Below are positions 6,159-9,245 of a DNA stretch of 9,245 nt, in pieces. The notes under the pieces are model-generated. The model saw only the letters and a program-made list of their open reading frames with translations, was not told where the DNA came from and made no database searches. The position numbers and the translations under genes were made by a program. How positions within the stretch are numbered: position 1 is the stretch's first letter; each line of letters begins with the position of its first letter. The DNA comes from Paratractidigestivibacter sp963611755 (GTDB taxonomy: Bacteria; Actinomycetota; Coriobacteriia; Coriobacteriales; Atopobiaceae), in assembly GCA_963611755.1 (NCBI GenBank), contig CAVDTK010000089.1, positions 1 to 9,245 of the forward strand, read 5' to 3'.

Positions 6159-7124
6159 ATGAAGAAAGTCAGCCTCTATACCCTGGACACCCCCTACCGC
6201 GAGCCCCTGACCATCTGGGGCTACGAGTTCGGGCGCGACGACGCCGAGAAGTGCGTGGCCATCGTGGGCTCCATGCGCGGCAACGAGGTCGAGCAGACCT
6301 ACGTGTGCGCCGACCTGGTGCGACGCCTGACCTCGCTCGAGGAGCGCGGCCTTACCGACCCCAACCTGCGCGTTTTGGTGGTGCCCTCGGTCAACCCCTT
6401 CTCGATGAACATCAAGAAGCGCTTCTGGCCGGTGGACAACACCGACATCAACCGCATGTTCCCGGGCTACGACCTGGGCGAGACGACCCAGCGCATCGCC
6501 GACGGGCTCTTCTCCGCGGTGCAGGGCTACGCCTTTGGCATCCAGCTTTGCAGCTTCTACCTGCCCGGCGACTTCCAGCCGCACGTGCGCGTGACCGACA
6601 CGGGCGAGATCTCGGCCGAGTCGCTTGAGATGGCCGACGCCTTTGGCTTCCCCTACGTGGTGGCCAAGCGCCCGTCGAGCTTCGACACCACCACCTTGAA
6701 CTACAACTGGCAGGTCTGGGGCACGCACGCCTTCTCGGTCTTCGTGCGCGAGATGGGCTCTTTGTCCACGCGCGGCGCCGAGGAGGTCGAGGACTGCATC
6801 ATGCGCTTCCTTGACGCGCACGGCGTGATCAAAAGCTCCGAGCCCGGCGGCTTTAGGAGCACCCATCTGGACGAGTGCAGCCTGGTGGACGTGCGCTGCG
6901 AGACCGCCGGCGGCATCTTCCTGCGCGACGTCGAGCCCGGCGAGCGCGTGCGCGCGGGCCAGACCCTGGGCCAGGTGGTGGACGCGGGCGATGCCCACGT
7001 CAAGGAGATGCTGGTCTCGCCCCTGGACGGCCGCGTGTTCTTCTGCCACGTGGACCCGCTCATCAACCAGTACACCATCGCGTTCAAGCTGGCGCCCGAG
7101 ACCACGTGGGCGCACGCGCAGTAG
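6159..7124 (+). CDS. AstE-like M14 paralogue with altered metal site (putative pseudoenzyme)
   Basis: The 321-residue protein is clearly related to the preceding gene product. It keeps the fold landmarks: VAIVGSMRGNEVEQTYV (33-49) against VVTGIHGDELEGQYV, SVNPFSMN (77-84) against AINPLGIN, NRMFPG (98-103, Arg99), VREMGS (Glu198) and a beta-rich C-terminus with GGIFLRDVEPGERVRAGQTLG. However, two of the three zinc ligands are replaced. The first His is Arg40, while the paired Glu is kept as Glu43. The second His aligns without gaps to Cys131 (GIQLCSF in place of VDIHASN). It may be inactive, bind a different metal, or act as a regulatory or heteromeric partner of the intact paralogue. The ATG directly follows the previous stop (TAAATG, no gap) and has GGGAG eight bases upstream. 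It is the last gene before the terminator. A zinc-independent role is inference. Confidence 0.9.
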   Translation: MKKVSLYTLDTPYREPLTIWGYEFGRDDAEKCVAIVGSMRGNEVEQTYVCADLVRRLTSLEERGLTDPNLRVLVVPSVNPFSMNIKKRFWPVDNTDINRMFPGYDLGETTQRIADGLFSAVQGYAFGIQLCSFYLPGDFQPHVRVTDTGEISAESLEMADAFGFPYVVAKRPSSFDTTTLNYNWQVWGTHAFSVFVREMGSLSTRGAEEVEDCIMRFLDAHGVIKSSEPGGFRSTHLDECSLVDVRCETAGGIFLRDVEPGERVRAGQTLGQVVDAGDAHVKEMLVSPLDGRVFFCHVDPLINQYTIAFKLAPETTWAHAQ

Positions 7125-7156
7125 GGGCAAAGAGCTTCGCGGAGGCGAACGGCAAC

Positions 7157-7193
7157 GCGGCGAGAAGATCGGTTGGTCTTCTCGCCGCTTTTT
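7157..7193 (+). terminator. Intrinsic terminator of the five-gene operon
   Basis: A perfect 12-bp stem, GCGGCGAGAAGA (7157-7168) pairing with TCTTCTCGCCGC (7177-7188), has an 8-base loop and is followed by TTTTT (7189-7193). It lies 32 bases after the last stop. The opposite strand has no T-run after the stem, so it should act mainly on the plus strand. The convergent cupin genes have no separate clear terminator here. Confidence 0.93.
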
Positions 7194-7221
7194 GTTGGGT
7201 TTCGCGCTGTCTACCTGCGGT

Positions 7222-7539
7222 TTATTGCAGGGTGAGCTGCAGGATCTTGGCCGGGCCTTTGGGGTTCACGGCATGCTCGGTGCCCGCCGGGACCACCAGG
7301 ACGTCGCCCGCGCACATGTCCCGCCCGTTGATGCGGGCCGCGCCTTCCACCAGGTAGTAAAGGGTGTCTCCGGGGTAGCGCTCCTCCGAGACGGACTCCC
7401 CTTCCGAGAAGGCCAGGAGGGTCCCGGCCAGGGGATCTCCCAGGCGCGTGATGGTCCTGCTCGCCACCTGGCCGGCGCGGGCCTGGACGAGCGAGGCCAG
7501 GGGCCGGGGCTCGTCGGTGGGCAGGTTACGGAATCCCAT
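7222..7539 (-). CDS. Small single-domain cupin with poor metal-ligand set
   Basis: The 105-residue protein is a cupin. It has GDTLYYLVEGAARINGRD (57-74, the inter-motif beta-hairpin) and the second cupin motif AGDVLVVPAGTEHAV (77-91) with His89. In motif 1 the usual H-x-H pair is missing: the segment GESVSEERYPG (47-57) offers only Glu residues. Metal binding may therefore be weak, altered or absent, and the protein may be a ligand-binding cupin rather than an enzyme. It is the second gene of a two-cupin operon, nine bases after its neighbour's stop, with AAGGGG five bases before the ATG. It converges on the M14 gene. No signal peptide is seen. Substrate and pathway are unknown. Confidence 0.85.
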   Translation of the reverse strand: MGFRNLPTDEPRPLASLVQARAGQVASRTITRLGDPLAGTLLAFSEGESVSEERYPGDTLYYLVEGAARINGRDMCAGDVLVVPAGTEHAVNPKGPAKILQLTLQ

Positions 7540-7548
7540 GGCCGCCCC

Positions 7549-7887
7549 TTAAGCGTCGAAGATGACGACGAGCAGCATCTTGAAGGCGGTGACGCCGCGG
7601 ACCGAGTGGGGCGCGCCCGCGGGGATCACGATGCTCTGACCTGCGGAAAGCTCATGCGCCACGCCGTTGATGGTGATCTCGCCCGTGCCCTCGAGGACAT
7701 TTACCATAGCGTCGCCGCCGGCCGCGTGCGAGCTCATGCCCGCCTCGGCGTCGATGGCGAAAAGGGTCACCTTGGCGGCCGGCATCTGGGACAAGGTGAG
7801 GCTCACCACGCAGCCCTCCTCCACCTGAACCTGACCGGCCAGGTCGAATACCTGGGACTTCTCGACATTCTTGATGAGCTCGGACAT
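7549..7887 (-). CDS. Small single-domain cupin (COG1917-like)
   Basis: The 112-residue protein is a cupin with a motif-1 region at GMSSHAAGGDAMVNVLEG (50-67) and motif 2 at AGQSIVIPAGAPHSV (82-96). His54 and His94 are likely metal ligands, with Asp59 possibly a third; the second His of the usual H-x-H is Ala56. It resembles the many small cupins of anaerobes that bind small molecules or isomerise sugars, but nothing identifies a substrate. The frame opens at 7914, but the ATG at 7885-7887 is chosen because GAGAGG lies seven bases upstream of it, and the nine extra residues (MRPMTRGTP) do not look like part of a cupin. It is followed after nine bases by a second cupin, so the two are probably cotranscribed. 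Confidence 0.87.
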   Translation of the reverse strand: MSELIKNVEKSQVFDLAGQVQVEEGCVVSLTLSQMPAAKVTLFAIDAEAGMSSHAAGGDAMVNVLEGTGEITINGVAHELSAGQSIVIPAGAPHSVRGVTAFKMLLVVIFDA

Positions 7888-7894
7888 GGGCGTT

Positions 7895-7900
7895 CCTCTC
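7895..7900 (-). promoter_or_regulatory. Shine-Dalgarno site deciding the first cupin's start
   Basis: GAGAGG on the minus strand is seven bases from the ATG at 7885-7887. This supports that ATG over the upstream in-frame ATGs at 7903-7905 and 7912-7914. Confidence 0.65.
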
Positions 7901-7973
7901 GTCATTGGCCGCACGGGCGCGGCCGCGGTCTTCTCAGCTTAGCCGTTGGTGCCCGGCTGGTACCCCGCGATTT

Positions 7974-8018
7974 CAAAAGAAAACCGCCCGACGTCGCGTT
8001 GCGCGTACATCGGGCGGT
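7974..8018 (-). terminator. Intrinsic terminator of the CstA-like gene
   Basis: Read on the minus strand, ACCGCCCGA (8010-8018) pairs perfectly with TCGGGCGGT (7983-7991) across an 18-base loop that can pair partly. It is followed by the T-rich tract TTTCTTTTG. It begins about 65 bases after the stop of the carrier gene and has no T-run on the plus strand. Confidence 0.85.
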
Positions 8019-8083
8019 CCCGTTGAGCTATGTCAGGCTATCAGGCCGGGCGGCGCGGGTGCGTGCCCGTTGGCCCAAAAACC

Positions 8084-9245
8084 TTACTGCTGCTGGTCGG
8101 CGACCAGGTTGGCAGCGACGACGCCCTCGTCAGAGGCAGCCTCGGCGCAGTGCTTGCGGCCAAGCTCGGTCCACTCGGGCTCCTCGTCGGGGATGGAGCC
8201 GGCCTTCTTGGTGAAGAGCTCCTTCAGGCAGTTGTAGGCCACGATGACGCCCAGGACCACCAGCAGGATCGCGAAGACAAGCTGCAGCGCCGAGTTGAAG
8301 ACGTTGGCGGCGGTGCCGGCGGAAAGCGCGGTCACGCAGCCCATGATGGACTGAACGAGCGACGTGAAGGTGCAGCACAGCAGGAACACGACGGGCACGT
8401 AAAGCATGGCGCCCTTGCGACCGGTGCACTTGCAGAAGACGGCCAGGGTGATCATGGTCATGCCGCCCAGAAGCTGGTTGGAGGCGCCGAAGAGCGGCCA
8501 GATGGCCAGGTAGCCGCCAAAGGTGAGGGCAAGGCCGGGGACCAGGGTCACGACGGTGGCGAACCAGGGGTTGCCGAGGACCTTCATGGCGCCGGTGGTC
8601 TCGTGCTCGAGGGCCAGGGCGTCGTTGGAGGAGGCGAAGAACTCGGAGAAGGCGGTGCGGGCGATGCGGGCCACAGCGTCGAGCGAGGTCAGGGCCAGAG
8701 CCGAGACGTTCATGGTCATGAAGACAGTGGCGACGGTGGCGTCGATGCCGAAGGCCTCCATGCCGCGGGCGATGCCGGCGGCGAAGATCTGGAAGGGGGT
8801 GGAGGCGACGCCGTTGTTGAGGGCGCCGGTTCCGGCGGTGTTCATGTCGGCGAACATGATGCCCGCGACGATGATGGCGATGATGCCCACGAAGGACTCG
8901 ACGATCATGGCGCCGTAGCCGACCTTGACCGCGTCGGTCTCGTTGGAGACCTGCTTAGAGGAGGTGCTGGTGGAAACGAGGCTGTGGAAGCCGGAGAGGG
9001 CGCCGCAGGCGACGGAGACAAACAGGACCGGGAACATCATGCCCGAGCTGGTGGTGAAGCCCACGAAGGCCGGGGCAGTGATGGTGGCCTGGCCGTGGAC
9101 GCCCAGGACCACGATGCCAAAGACGGCGCAGACGATCATGACGACCATCATGATGGTGGTGAGGTAGTCGCGCGGCTGCTTGAGCAGCTGGATGGGCATG
9201 GCGCCGGCGAAGACCAGGTAGACCATCACGACGGCGATCCACTGG
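8084..9245 (-). CDS. cstA: CstA-family carbon-starvation carrier, N-terminus cut by the window edge
   Basis: About 386 C-terminal residues of a polytopic membrane protein are visible; the frame stays open to position 9245, so the N-terminal part is missing. It is a CstA-type carrier, a family that takes up peptides and, in related BtsT/CstA proteins, pyruvate. Diagnostic segments are IQLLKQPRDYL near the visible start and the conserved GFHSLVSTSTSSKQ (8951-8992). The latter follows the hydrophobic PVLFVSVACGALS. Later segments include ASNQLLGGMTMITLAV. Several hydrophobic helices follow one another, ending in a charged cytoplasmic-type tail of about 45 residues (ELFTKKAG to VADQQQ). Internal GTG and ATG codons near 9225-9229 are not the start, since family similarity continues upstream (QWIAVV). 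It ends in TAA and has its own terminator. The substrate, peptide or pyruvate, cannot be told from this part. Confidence 0.93.
   Translation of the reverse strand, partial: QWIAVVMVYLVFAGAMPIQLLKQPRDYLTTIMMVVMIVCAVFGIVVLGVHGQATITAPAFVGFTTSSGMMFPVLFVSVACGALSGFHSLVSTSTSSKQVSNETDAVKVGYGAMIVESFVGIIAIIVAGIMFADMNTAGTGALNNGVASTPFQIFAAGIARGMEAFGIDATVATVFMTMNVSALALTSLDAVARIARTAFSEFFASSNDALALEHETTGAMKVLGNPWFATVVTLVPGLALTFGGYLAIWPLFGASNQLLGGMTMITLAVFCKCTGRKGAMLYVPVVFLLCCTFTSLVQSIMGCVTALSAGTAANVFNSALQLVFAILLVVLGVIVAYNCLKELFTKKAGSIPDEEPEWTELGRKHCAEAASDEGVVAANLVADQQQ

Larger units (their letters stand above)
7888..8083. other. Intergenic region between cstA-like gene and cupin pair
   Basis: About 196 bases hold the terminator of the carrier gene (7974-8018) and the leader of the cupin operon. 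The leader includes a GC-only hairpin, GGCCGC/GCGGCC (7907-7924), directly upstream of the cupin ribosome site. I found no convincing -35/-10 pair for the cupins: TTGAAA (7971-7976, minus) has no -10 box at proper spacing. Cupin expression may depend on a weak promoter or on read-through from the carrier gene. Confidence 0.6.

Noticed and set aside
6087..7130. A 347-codon minus-strand frame opposite the second M14 gene
   Set aside because: It is an antisense shadow with no recognisable domain; the plus strand has clear paralogue similarity.
7905..8237. A plus-strand frame across the carrier terminator region
   Set aside because: It spans a hairpin terminator and runs antisense to the end of the CstA-like gene. 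Its translation is Arg/Ser/Pro-rich without motifs.

Overview
The window is GC-rich, densely coding bacterial DNA. Strong G/C preference at third codon positions, a GTG start, and a gene mix of a multi-PAS soluble histidine kinase, a CstA-type carrier and tandem AstE-like M14 genes suggest an actinobacterium, most likely of the class Coriobacteriia (Olsenella/Collinsella/Atopobium-like). That placement is an inference from style and gene content. No rRNA or tRNA genes, insertion sequences or CRISPR arrays were seen.

Layout. (1) Positions 1-2035, minus strand: a soluble multi-PAS sensor histidine kinase that runs off the left edge, so its C-terminal part is missing. (2) Positions 2036-2347: a divergent intergenic region with candidate promoters on both strands, a 10-bp palindrome and a 15-bp direct repeat. 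(3) Positions 2348-7124, plus strand: five tightly packed genes with junctions of -19, +12, -4 and 0 nt. They encode a circularly permuted ATP-grasp enzyme, a short alpha-E protein, a transglutaminase-like cysteine enzyme, and two tandem AstE/aspartoacylase-type M14 proteins. The operon ends at a strong intrinsic terminator (7157-7193). (4) Positions 7222-7887, minus strand: two small single-domain cupins. (5) Positions 8084-9245, minus strand: the C-terminal part of a CstA-family membrane carrier, followed by its own terminator.

The centre of interest is the five-gene operon. The ATP-grasp/alpha-E/transglutaminase trio is a known conserved neighbourhood, predicted by comparative genomics to make and trim peptide-like amide bonds, but its product is unknown. 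Here two AstE-like proteins are added. The first keeps the full zinc-hydrolase signature. The second keeps the fold, the Arg motif and the catalytic-type Glu, but two metal-ligand His positions are Arg and Cys. It therefore looks like a pseudoenzyme or a protein with changed chemistry. A reasonable model is an ATP-dependent ligase with its alpha-E partner making an amide or peptide bond, and the transglutaminase/protease and amidohydrolase pair cutting or transferring it. The divergently transcribed kinase could be a regulator, but nothing in the sequence proves this.
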